Source: an uncultured Treponema sp.
GTDB taxonomy: Bacteria; Spirochaetota; Spirochaetia; Treponematales; Treponemataceae
DNA: 6,799 nt
NCBI GenBank assembly: GCA_946538795.1
Contig: CAMNGY010000082.1
Coordinates: forward strand, 1 to 6,799
Reading direction: 5' to 3'
A model generated the notes under the pieces. The model was not told the DNA's origin, searched no databases, and saw only the letters and a program-made list of their open reading frames with translations. This document shows, in pieces, positions 1-6,087 of the stretch (position 1 is its first letter; every line of letters starts with the position of its first letter). The translations under genes and the position numbers were made by a program.

Positions 1-2
1 GG

Positions 3-536
3 CAGGACCTGGCGGCCGGCTCCCTGCAGGAGACCCAGGACGTCCGTCAGCTGACCGCATATCTTGACAGCGCGGTTCAGCCGGTGGAGGAGATAGGCAA
101 GATGCTCGAGAACCAGGGCTCCCTCTTCACCGACATACCCAACATCTGGCCGGTCAAGAACGGAATCGGCCACATCTCGATGGCGTTCGGCCAGCAGATT
201 CATCCTATATCCAAGCAGTGGTACATCCATAAGGGGACGGACTTCAGCACCTGGCGCTCGGGCGACCCCGTCGTGGCGACCGCCAACGGACAGATCGTCT
301 CCGTCGGCAACGATGCGACCTTCGGCCTTTCCGTCATCATCAAGCACAAGTACGGCATCTACACCCGCTATGCCCACCTGAACACGATACGCGTCCGCAA
401 GGGGGACGACGTGACCCAGGGGCAGGTCATCGGGACCATCGGGAACACGGGCATCACGACCGGCCCCCACCTCCACTATGAAGTCCATATCGGCTCGTCC
501 GTCGTGGATCCCGCGAAGTACATCAACATAAAGTAG
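3..536 (+). CDS. M23-family (lysostaphin/LytM-type) peptidoglycan metallopeptidase, 5' end cut off by window edge
   Basis: The reading frame is open to the first complete codon at position 3, so the true start lies outside the window; the GTG at 84 is internal. 177 residues are visible. Counting from position 3, the zinc and catalytic residues of the LytM/lysostaphin fold are all present: HxxxD (H76-KGT-D80), the YAHL histidine H125, and the GPHLHYE motif with H156 and H158. In this family H76, D80 and H158 bind zinc, and H125 and H156 assist catalysis. The enzyme should therefore be active and cut peptide cross-links of the wall in the periplasm. The first 50 or so visible residues look helical and charged, as in the linker or coiled coil that usually separates an N-terminal membrane anchor from the peptidase domain; any anchor is off the window. 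The stop TAG is 3 bases before the bactofilin start, so the two are probably translated together. M23 peptidase plus bactofilin is a recurring shape-determining pair (for example ccmA and csd1 in Helicobacter). Confidence 0.93.
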   Translation, partial: QDLAAGSLQETQDVRQLTAYLDSAVQPVEEIGKMLENQGSLFTDIPNIWPVKNGIGHISMAFGQQIHPISKQWYIHKGTDFSTWRSGDPVVATANGQIVSVGNDATFGLSVIIKHKYGIYTRYAHLNTIRVRKGDDVTQGQVIGTIGNTGITTGPHLHYEVHIGSSVVDPAKYINIK

Positions 537-539
537 CCG

Positions 540-956
540 ATGTCCATTTTCAGCCCGGAAGACGCTTCAATCAACAACCTCCTGAACGTAGGCTCCTCCA
601 TACAGGGCAACGTCCGCATAACCGGCTTCATGAGGGTTGACGGTGACATAGACGGTGACTTGGAGTGCAGCGGTTCGGTCATAGTCGGGGAAAAGGCCCG
701 GATCCGGGGGAACATTACCGCAAGGTCCGTCACTGTTTCGGGCATTGTCCTGGGCGACATCTGGGCGCCTGAGGGCGTGTACCTCACGGCCCGTTCCGTG
801 GTCCTGGGCGATGTCCAGACCCACAGCTTCAAGACCGACTGGGACGTCGTGTTTGACGGGCACTGCATCTCGCTCAAGGACGACGCGGCGTATGGGGCCG
901 CCTCGGAAAGCTGGCAGAACGCAAAGGCAATCAGCGCGAAGGCTTTCCGGACATAG
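540..956 (+). CDS. Bactofilin (polymer-forming cytoskeletal protein, DUF583 family)
   Basis: 138 residues, a normal length for a bactofilin. The core, about residues 14-100, is a run of short beta-rung repeats typical of the right-handed beta-helix: IQGNVRITGFMRVDGDIDGD, then VIVGEKARIRGNITARSV, then LGDIWAPEGVYL and VVLGDVQ, with Gly-Asn/Gly-Asp at the turns. Bactofilins polymerise without nucleotides into filaments or membrane-bound sheets and place wall enzymes and other proteins. The short N-terminal tail (MSIFSPEDASINNLL) is the usual disordered or membrane-contacting segment. The C-terminal tail after about residue 105 is polar and not repeat-like. No clear Shine-Dalgarno site precedes the ATG, which starts 3 bases after the peptidase stop, so translational coupling is likely. 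The functional partner is most probably the M23 peptidase just upstream. Confidence 0.92.
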   Translation: MSIFSPEDASINNLLNVGSSIQGNVRITGFMRVDGDIDGDLECSGSVIVGEKARIRGNITARSVTVSGIVLGDIWAPEGVYLTARSVVLGDVQTHSFKTDWDVVFDGHCISLKDDAAYGAASESWQNAKAISAKAFRT

Positions 957-971
957 GGGGCACCGCTTCTC

Positions 972-1520
972 ATGGATATGGACAGCGTAAGCAGCAACGT
1001 AAGCAATGCGAACGGCCTGTATTTCGCTGGGCTGCAGGGGGCCAGGGAGCAGCTGAAAGCCAAGAAGAAGGAGGAGGTCAAGAAGGCTTCGAGAAGCTCC
1101 TTCGTAAGCGTGCTGCAGCGCTCGCATGAGGAGCGCGAGCTGGAGGAGGCCGGTCTTCCCAAAGAGATAGTGGGGATGGACAGCGCGGATGCCGTCGTTT
1201 TCCTGAAGGATGCCGCGGACATAGCGGCGGACAGGCTGAAAAGCCGGCAGACTCCCGAGAACTTCGCTGACTACCGCAAGAAGGTGACGCAGTTCATGCG
1301 TTATATAGTTAAGTACAACTTCAAGCGGGTCCAGAAGAAGCACTACCGGTCCAACCCTAAGAGGCACCTGAAGCTGAACGACTACGTGCAGATTCAGGTC
1401 GTGAACCAGAAACTGGACGAGATGGCCCGCTGGCTCATCTCATCTCACAGGGACACTTTGGTGATGCTGGCGCGCATAGAGGAGATTTCCGGTCTGCTTG
1501 TGGATCTTATGGCGACCTGA
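972..1520 (+). CDS. YaaR-family protein (DUF327)
   Basis: 182 residues; soluble, highly charged and mostly helical, with no signal peptide or membrane segment. The C-terminal two thirds match the YaaR/DUF327 pattern: QTPENFADYRKKVTQFMRYI around residues 93-112, then NQKLDEMARWL, ending in a segment resembling the family's C-terminal IxEIxGLLxxL (IEEISGLLVDLMAT). The N-terminal 50 or so residues are lysine/serine-rich and less conserved, making the protein longer than the roughly 145-residue Bacillus YaaR. The molecular function of the family is not established. A G-rich site, AGGGGG at 955-960, lies 11 bases before ATG 972; a second ATG at 978 is a possible alternative start. The gene follows bactofilin by 15 bases and precedes the RicT-like gene. 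In Bacillus, yaaR also sits close to yaaT (ricT), with holB in between, so this neighbourhood is informative even though the function is not. Confidence 0.8.
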   Translation: MDMDSVSSNVSNANGLYFAGLQGAREQLKAKKKEEVKKASRSSFVSVLQRSHEERELEEAGLPKEIVGMDSADAVVFLKDAADIAADRLKSRQTPENFADYRKKVTQFMRYIVKYNFKRVQKKHYRSNPKRHLKLNDYVQIQVVNQKLDEMARWLISSHRDTLVMLARIEEISGLLVDLMAT

Positions 1521-1599
1521 GGGATCCTGCCGGAGCGCGGGACTGAAAGGCTGCGGGGATGGCCGGGGCCGTGGAGCATGAAAGATAGAGGTAAATTGT

Positions 1600-2529
1600 A
1601 TGTCTGATATATTTGAAACAGAGACCGACGAGGACGAGGCCGACCTTCGCGAGCTGGAGGACTCGGATGCCGAAGGCTGCTATGAGGATTCGGGTAAGAG
1701 CTATGTTTTTCCCCGGCCCCTCTACCGGCTCAAGCTGGACTATTCCAGCGAGGCCGTCTATGCGACGGCTCCCAAGGGCCTTGTCCTGAAGCCCGGCGAC
1801 AGCGTACTGCTTCCCACCCGTTACGGCAGCGATCTGGCCCGCAACCTGGGGACCTGCGAGCAGCCCGTGGGCATACGGCCTTCCGACCTGGTCGAGGTGA
1901 TCCGCATTGCCGGCCAGAAGGATTTGGACCGTGCCGCGGAGCTTGAGGCCCAGGTGGAGGAGGCCGGCGGTGTATTCCGCGACAAGGTCAGGCGGCACGG
2001 CCTTGCGATGAAGCTGATTGCCGTCCACTTCCTGGTTGGCGAGCCGAAGGTCCTCTTCTTCTTTTCTAGCGACAGCCGCGTGGACTTCCGCGAGCTGGTC
2101 AAGGATCTTGTGGGCGTCTTCAAGATGCGCATAGAGCTGAGGCAGATTGGCGTGCGGGACGAGAGCCGCATCACCGGCGGGCTGGGCATCTGCGGACGGC
2201 CCTTCTGCTGCCACTGCATAAGCGAGAAGCTGCCTTCCGTCAGCATAAAGATGGCAAAGGAGCAGAACCTGAGCCTGAATTCCGCCAAGATTTCGGGGCA
2301 GTGCGGCCGCCTCCTGTGCTGCCTGAGCTACGAGAGCAAGGTCTACGAGGACGCCAAGCGGTCCATGCCGCCGGAAGGGGTCCGCTTCTTCTGGGACGAG
2401 ACTTCCTTCAAGGTCAGCGCCGTCAACGTGATAACCGGGATGGTGCAGATTACCGGGCAGGACGGGCGCGTGCTGGAGGTCAACGCCAGCCGCTTCTCAC
2501 GGCAGGCCGGCAAGTGGAAAATTGACTAG
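1600..2529 (+). CDS. ricT: RicT/YaaT-like PSP1 C-terminal domain protein
   Basis: 309 residues, longer than the roughly 275 of Bacillus RicT (YaaT). Recognisable family blocks are SRVDFRELVKDLVGVFKMRI, ELRQIGVRDESR, the first cysteine block CGRPFCCHC (C198, C203, C204, C206), SIKMAKEQNLSLN, and the second block CGRLLCCLSYE (C235, C240, C241). In Bacillus, RicT forms a complex with RicA and RicF that carries [4Fe-4S] clusters and stimulates RNase Y-dependent mRNA maturation; it also influences sporulation and biofilm formation. Here a cytosolic role in RNA processing or a redox-linked regulatory role is inferred only from family membership. Two differences stand out: an acidic N-terminal extension of about 35 residues containing C27, and the extra C206 beside the first cysteine block. 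AGAGG at 1587-1591, 8 bases before ATG 1600, supports this start. The 79-base gap upstream has no convincing promoter or terminator, so read-through from the bactofilin-yaaR genes is likely. Confidence 0.9.
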   Translation: MSDIFETETDEDEADLRELEDSDAEGCYEDSGKSYVFPRPLYRLKLDYSSEAVYATAPKGLVLKPGDSVLLPTRYGSDLARNLGTCEQPVGIRPSDLVEVIRIAGQKDLDRAAELEAQVEEAGGVFRDKVRRHGLAMKLIAVHFLVGEPKVLFFFSSDSRVDFRELVKDLVGVFKMRIELRQIGVRDESRITGGLGICGRPFCCHCISEKLPSVSIKMAKEQNLSLNSAKISGQCGRLLCCLSYESKVYEDAKRSMPPEGVRFFWDETSFKVSAVNVITGMVQITGQDGRVLEVNASRFSRQAGKWKID

Positions 2530-2545
2530 GCCCGTGCAAAAGCAA

Positions 2546-2573
2546 TTGCAAAAATATATTTTAGGTATATAAT
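2546..2573 (+). promoter_or_regulatory. Sigma70-type promoter for the DUF6273 gene
   Basis: TTGCAA at 2546-2551 and TATAAT at 2568-2573 are separated by 16 bases, close to the sigma70 consensus. The spacer and flanks are almost pure A/T in an otherwise G+C-rich window. A second TATAAT copy at 2576-2581 could be an alternative -10. Start of transcription near 2580 would give a leader of only about 10 bases, containing the GGAG ribosome site at 2582-2585. The match is seen in the sequence; its use is inferred. Confidence 0.65.
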
Positions 2574-2590
2574 TATATAATGGAGATAGC

Positions 2591-3571
2591 ATGAGTATGG
2601 TAAAGAAGTTGTTTTTGACCAAGTCTTTCATTGCGGCGGGGCTGGCTTTGTCCCTGTGCCTTTTCACGGCATCCGCATACGATTTTTCTGATGATGATGA
2701 CGATGATACGGCCGATGAGCCTGAGGTCACGAGCGCAAGCTTTTCCGTCGAGGCGGAGGATCTGAACGCGCTGGGAACTTTTAAGGAGGTTTCTTCCGGG
2801 GAATATTCCTTCGGGACCTACCCTCAGTCCCTCAAGGAGTCCGATGTCACCATAGATGAGAGCGAGACCTTCGGGGCCGGCGACGCTACGTATTATCTGG
2901 GCAGCGACGGATGCTGGTACCAGAAGGTTAAGGCTGCCCCGCGCGGGCGCTACAGCTTCAGCGACGGAAGCCCCATCCTCAAGGGAAAGGCGTATTACTT
3001 CAAGGTTGAGCCGATAAAATGGACCCGCATGGCCGGAAGCTCCATCCTTGTTTCCAATGACATACTGGCCGCCCACCGCTATGCCGAGCTGCTGAACGGC
3101 TACGAGGCCTCTGAGATACGCGAATTCCTGAACGGGGAGTTCCTGTCCCAGGCCTTCACGTCCAGCCAGAAGCGCAAGATTTCCGTGACCGAGGTGGACA
3201 ACAGCGCGGAGAGCACGTCCGATGCCCGCAGGAGCTGGAACGGGACCGGAACCAACAGCTATGCCAGCAGCCCCACGAACGACAGGGTGTTCCTCCTGTC
3301 CGAGGCCGAGGTGACCAACGAGGACTGGGGCTTCAAGGGCTGCAGGGAGGATGACGACGAGAGGATGCGCTATCCTACGGACTACGCCCTGGCCATCGGA
3401 GCCTACCGCAAGGCCGACAAGGACACGGGCTGGTACTGGCTGCGCTCACCCTATTACAGCCAGAACGACTGCTATGCGCTGGCCGTCACCGCGACGGGCT
3501 TCGCGTACAACTTTGGTCATGTCGGTGATGTGAGCGGCGGTGTCGCGCCTGCCATAACGATTTCCGAGTAA
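2591..3571 (+). CDS. Exported DUF6273-domain protein, function unknown
   Basis: 326 residues. A signal peptide is clear: K5-K6, a hydrophobic core at about residues 12-25, and an A-S-A cleavage site at 27-29. C23 is preceded by Leu, so it does not make a lipobox; release to the periplasm or outside is expected. The mature protein opens with an acidic stretch containing six consecutive Asp (34-39). The rest follows the DUF6273 pattern: SFGTYPQ (73-79), PIKW (141-144), EIREFLNGEF (175-184), a FLLSEAE block (234-240), WYWLRSP (281-287) and a terminal GGVAPAI (316-322). Relatives usually have GVRPA at the end; here Arg is replaced by Ala (A319). The domain is common in gut clostridia and treponemes, and no biochemical role is known. 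GGAG at 2582-2585, 5 bases before ATG 2591, supports the start; ATG 2597 is an alternative. It has its own promoter and terminator, so it is probably a single-gene unit. Confidence 0.85.
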   Translation: MSMVKKLFLTKSFIAAGLALSLCLFTASAYDFSDDDDDDTADEPEVTSASFSVEAEDLNALGTFKEVSSGEYSFGTYPQSLKESDVTIDESETFGAGDATYYLGSDGCWYQKVKAAPRGRYSFSDGSPILKGKAYYFKVEPIKWTRMAGSSILVSNDILAAHRYAELLNGYEASEIREFLNGEFLSQAFTSSQKRKISVTEVDNSAESTSDARRSWNGTGTNSYASSPTNDRVFLLSEAEVTNEDWGFKGCREDDDERMRYPTDYALAIGAYRKADKDTGWYWLRSPYYSQNDCYALAVTATGFAYNFGHVGDVSGGVAPAITISE

Positions 3572-3592
3572 GCGTTTTTTGCACATGCAATA

Positions 3593-3632
3593 GGCCTCCT
3601 GGGGCAGCGGTCCCGGGAGGCCGTTTTTTTTT
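3593..3632 (+). terminator. Rho-independent terminator after the DUF6273 gene
   Basis: A 12-pair stem is formed by 3593-3604 and 3611-3622 (outer arms GGCCTCC/GGAGGCC, with two G-T wobble pairs further in) around a 6-base loop. One G separates it from a run of nine T at 3624-3632. It lies 21 bases after the DUF6273 stop codon. This is a textbook intrinsic terminator for + strand transcription. Confidence 0.93.
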
Positions 3633-3657
3633 GGGGGGGTGAGCCTGTGTGTGTGTG
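3633..3657. repeat. Simple repeats: G7 run and (TG)6
   Basis: Directly after the terminator's T9 comes G7 at 3633-3639, and then six TG units at 3646-3657. They lie about 45-70 bases upstream of the -35 box of the next gene. Both tract types can change length by slipped-strand mispairing; whether they do here cannot be seen from one sequence. Confidence 0.8.
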
Positions 3658-3672
3658 GGCGGCTTGAAAAAA

Positions 3673-3700
3673 CTAGGAAATTCGCGGGGATTTCCGCTAG
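3673..3700. repeat. Inverted repeat abutting the -35 box of the four-module gene (possible operator)
   Basis: GGAAAT (3676-3681) and ATTTCC (3690-3695) form a perfect 6-pair inverted repeat around 8 bases. It extends outward by CTA/TAG (3673-3675 with 3698-3700) if the two bases GC at 3696-3697 bulge. The right arm ends one base before the TTGAAG -35 element. Position suggests a protein-binding operator or a hairpin; no known regulator motif is recognised. Confidence 0.4.
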
Positions 3701-3701
3701 C

Positions 3702-3730
3702 TTGAAGAATGGGAGCAAAAGCACTATAGT
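3702..3730 (+). promoter_or_regulatory. Sigma70-type promoter for the four-module cytidylyltransferase gene
   Basis: TTGAAG at 3702-3707 and TATAGT at 3725-3730 have a 17-base spacer, the optimal distance. Transcription would begin near 3737, giving a leader of roughly 20 bases before ATG 3760. The preceding terminator isolates this promoter from upstream transcription. Confidence 0.6.
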
Positions 3731-3747
3731 ATCCGCATTAAAGTCAT

Positions 3748-3753
3748 AAGAGG
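3748..3753 (+). promoter_or_regulatory. Ribosome binding site that places the start at 3760
   Basis: AAGAGG at 3748-3753 directly touches the ATG at 3754, leaving no spacer, but stands 6 bases before the in-frame ATG at 3760. The second ATG is therefore the more likely start; the two differ by only two residues. Confidence 0.6.
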
Positions 3754-3759
3754 ATGCGG

Positions 3760-5985
3760 ATGGATACGGTTGCAAGTCAGATTATATATGAGATGCCCCA
3801 AGGGATCCTGAACTGGTATGATTTCAAGGAAGGGGCCTCCGTCCTGCTTGTTTATACAAAGAACAGCGCGTTGATGGATATGCTCAAGTCCAAGAAGGTT
3901 GGCATGCTGGTCTGCGCGTCGGTGGAGGAAACCGACGCGCAGGTTTTTCAGGACAGGTTCAGTGCATCCTTTGACTACGTTGTGGCTGTGGGGGCGCTGG
4001 AGCTTTCTGTCAGCCCCTGCAAAACCCTGTCCGTATGGCGGGCCTTGACAAAGGCTGACGGTTTCCTGCTTCTGGGAACGGACAACCGGCTGGGCATACG
4101 CTATCTCATAGGAGAGCGGGATCCTTTTACCGACAGGCTCTTTGACGGCGTGGAAGGTTACAGGAGCATCTCCCCGGATTTGCTAAAGAGCCTGAAGGGA
4201 CGCTGCTATTCCAAGTCTGAAATAGAGCAGTTCCTGCAGGATTCCGGCTGGACTCACCGGACCAGGCTTTCCGTCCTGCCCAATCTGGACAGCCCCCAGC
4301 TTTTCTATGCCGAGGACAGTGTGCCGCGTGAAGTCATGCCGACAAGGTATTTCCCGAAGTACCGGGATCCTTCCACTATCTTCATGATGGAAGAATACTT
4401 GTATGATGACTTCGTGAAGAACGGGCTTTTCCATGGGACTGCGAATGCGTTCCTGTTCATCTGCTCTGCGGGCGGCATTCCCTGCGACATTTCCATGGTT
4501 ACGGTGTCAATGGACCGTGGGCACGAGAACGACATGGCAACCGTCATACGGCGGGACAGCGTCGAGAAGATAGCCTTGTTCGGAAGCTGCAAGAAAATCC
4601 AGAAAATCGTAAAAAACAACGAGAGGCTTAAGGCCCGTGGCGTGAAGGTCCTTGACGGAACTGTTGAAGGCAGCCGTTATATCCTGCCGTATGTGGATGC
4701 CCCTACTGCGGACAGGTATTTCCAGTCCTTGATTCGTACCGATTTTGAAAAGTTCATTTCGGAGATGGACAGGTTCAAGGACATCATAATGAGCGCATCC
4801 GAAGTTGTGCGGACCGATGCCGAGCTTGGACCTATCGTGAAGACCGGCTATCCTGACCTGGTTCCGCTGAACTGCTTCTACAAGGACGGGGACTTCGTGT
4901 TCTTTGACCAGGAATTCTGTGAGGATGAATATCCGGTGTACGTCACGCTGTTGCGCTCCATCTGCATTGCATACGGTCCTGCCGATAATCCCGACCTGCC
5001 CATCTCCTTCTTCTTCAACCGTTACGGCATAGCTGGCATGCTGGGGCGTCTTACGCAGAAGTCCGCCGAGTTTACGGACGGCCTGAGATACCAGCAGGAT
5101 CTGGCCGGCTACAACAAGGAGGTCCTGCGGGATCCTGCCATGGTTGCCAAGAACCGGGAGAGGATGAATATGCCGGAAAAAGAATGGGAGGAATATCTTT
5201 ACAATCCCTTTGTAGGCCTTGAGGGCAAGAAGCTCTTCCTTTTTGGCTCCGGTAACTATGCCAGGAAGTTCATTGCGATGTACCGCCTGGACTATGACAT
5301 AGCGGGGCTTGTGGACAACAATCCCCAGAAATGGAACACGGAGGTGGACGGATACCGGGTGTACCGGCCGGAAAAGCTTTTGGAATTGCAGCCGTCGGAA
5401 TACAAGGTCATCATCTGTATAAAGCAGTACCAGCCTGTGCTTAAGCAGCTGCAGGATATGGGCATAGCTCACATAAGCGTCTATCAGGGCAACAGGGTTT
5501 ATCCTGGACGCCAGGCTTGTGCCGTGTACGAGATGTGCAAGGACCTGCAGGGCAAGAAAAAATACCATATAGGATACGTGGCTGGCGTGTTTGATCTCTT
5601 TCACCTGGGGCACCTGAACATGTTCCGGCGGGCAAAGGAGCAATGTGACTACCTTATCGTGGGAGTGGTGACCGATGCGGGCGTGAGGGATTTCAAGAGG
5701 ACTGAACCTTTCGTTCCGTTTACCGAGAGAATAGAAATGGTCCGTTCCTGCCGCTTCGTTGATGAGGCCGTGGAGATACCGTATATCTTCCGTTCCACGA
5801 AGGAAGCGTTTGAGAAGTACCATTTTGACGTGCAGTTCTCCGGATCAGACTACGTGAATGATCCCGGTTGGCTGGCCCAGAAGGCTTGGCTTGAGTCCCA
5901 GGGGGCGGAGCTGGTGTTCTTCCCCTATACACAGCAGACCAGCAGCAGCAAGATAAAGGCCCTGATAGAAAAAGGGCTGGTGTAG
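3760..5985 (+). CDS. Four-module protein: methyltransferase-like, kinase-like, Rossmann and HxGH cytidylyltransferase domains
   Basis: 741 residues numbered from ATG 3760; ATG 3754 is less likely because the AAGAGG site touches it. Module 1 (about 1-235) resembles class I methyltransferases of polysaccharide loci (FDYVVAVGALELS near 71, NRLGIRYLIGERD, FDGVEGY, CYSKSEIEQFL from 149), but the GxGxG cofactor loop is missing: VLLVYTKNSALM stands in its place. Module 2 (about 256-395) looks like a choline-kinase/APH-type kinase: VEKIAL with possible ATP lysine K270, the catalytic-loop pattern DLVPLN (D366, N371), and FFDQEF (D383, E385). Module 3 (about 488-585) is a Rossmann domain with LFGSGN (G496, G498) and the acidic LVDNNP (D519). 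Module 4 (about 602-741) is a TagD/CCT-like cytidylyltransferase: GVFDLFHLGH (H615, H618), FTERIEMVR (R657), FSGSDY, and QTSSSKIK as the counterpart of RTEGISTT. Inferred job: phosphorylate, then CMP-activate, an unidentified alcohol for a surface polymer or lipid. No signal peptide or membrane helix. No glycan genes adjoin it. Confidence 0.82.
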   Translation: MDTVASQIIYEMPQGILNWYDFKEGASVLLVYTKNSALMDMLKSKKVGMLVCASVEETDAQVFQDRFSASFDYVVAVGALELSVSPCKTLSVWRALTKADGFLLLGTDNRLGIRYLIGERDPFTDRLFDGVEGYRSISPDLLKSLKGRCYSKSEIEQFLQDSGWTHRTRLSVLPNLDSPQLFYAEDSVPREVMPTRYFPKYRDPSTIFMMEEYLYDDFVKNGLFHGTANAFLFICSAGGIPCDISMVTVSMDRGHENDMATVIRRDSVEKIALFGSCKKIQKIVKNNERLKARGVKVLDGTVEGSRYILPYVDAPTADRYFQSLIRTDFEKFISEMDRFKDIIMSASEVVRTDAELGPIVKTGYPDLVPLNCFYKDGDFVFFDQEFCEDEYPVYVTLLRSICIAYGPADNPDLPISFFFNRYGIAGMLGRLTQKSAEFTDGLRYQQDLAGYNKEVLRDPAMVAKNRERMNMPEKEWEEYLYNPFVGLEGKKLFLFGSGNYARKFIAMYRLDYDIAGLVDNNPQKWNTEVDGYRVYRPEKLLELQPSEYKVIICIKQYQPVLKQLQDMGIAHISVYQGNRVYPGRQACAVYEMCKDLQGKKKYHIGYVAGVFDLFHLGHLNMFRRAKEQCDYLIVGVVTDAGVRDFKRTEPFVPFTERIEMVRSCRFVDEAVEIPYIFRSTKEAFEKYHFDVQFSGSDYVNDPGWLAQKAWLESQGAELVFFPYTQQTSSSKIKALIEKGLV

Positions 5986-6010
5986 GGGCGGAAGCAGCAG
6001 AAGGATTATA

Positions 6011-6026
6011 TCAGTACCAATACTGA
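6011..6026. repeat. Short perfect inverted repeat between convergent genes
   Basis: TCAGTA and TACTGA flank the 4-base loop CCAA, a 6-pair hairpin in the 102-base gap between two convergent genes. It lacks a T run on either strand, so it is not an intrinsic terminator by itself; it could be a 3' stabilising hairpin, or chance. Confidence 0.35.
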
Positions 6027-6087
6027 CATCGAAATTCACTCCGACCTTGTACAGGGCCTTGGGCTTCCCGTCCGTCGCCCAGGGCGG

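Noticed and set aside
84..536. GTG at 84 as the start of the M23 peptidase
   Set aside because: The frame is open and protein-like upstream to the window edge, and no ribosome site precedes the GTG; it is an internal Val codon.
476..1367. Two long overlapping - strand open frames opposite bactofilin and YaaR
   Set aside because: Both are low-complexity, arginine/serine- or leucine-rich translations without family motifs; the + strand genes are well supported and tightly spaced.
1578..1607. Nine-codon frame ATG...TGA overlapping the ricT start, possible leader peptide
   Set aside because: GGAG at 1573-1576 is only one base from the ATG, and the peptide shows no attenuation feature such as repeated codons or a following hairpin pair.
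2591..2680. Lipoprotein signal (Cys at residue 23 of the DUF6273 protein)
   Set aside because: The residue before Cys is Leu, which signal peptidase II motifs do not accept; the A-S-A site at 27-29 fits signal peptidase I much better.
4507..5823. 438-codon open frame on the - strand inside the four-module gene
   Set aside because: The + strand carries unmistakable cytidylyltransferase and kinase-like motifs through the same bases. The antisense translation has no recognisable domain and no placed ribosome site; high G+C codon bias commonly opens such frames.
6056..6085. GC-rich hairpin (GCCTTGGGC / GCCCAGGGC) between the convergent genes, considered as a bidirectional terminator
   Set aside because: Nine pairs with a 12-base loop, but no T run follows on either strand, and the bases overlap the coding-like relic, so the pairing may be incidental.
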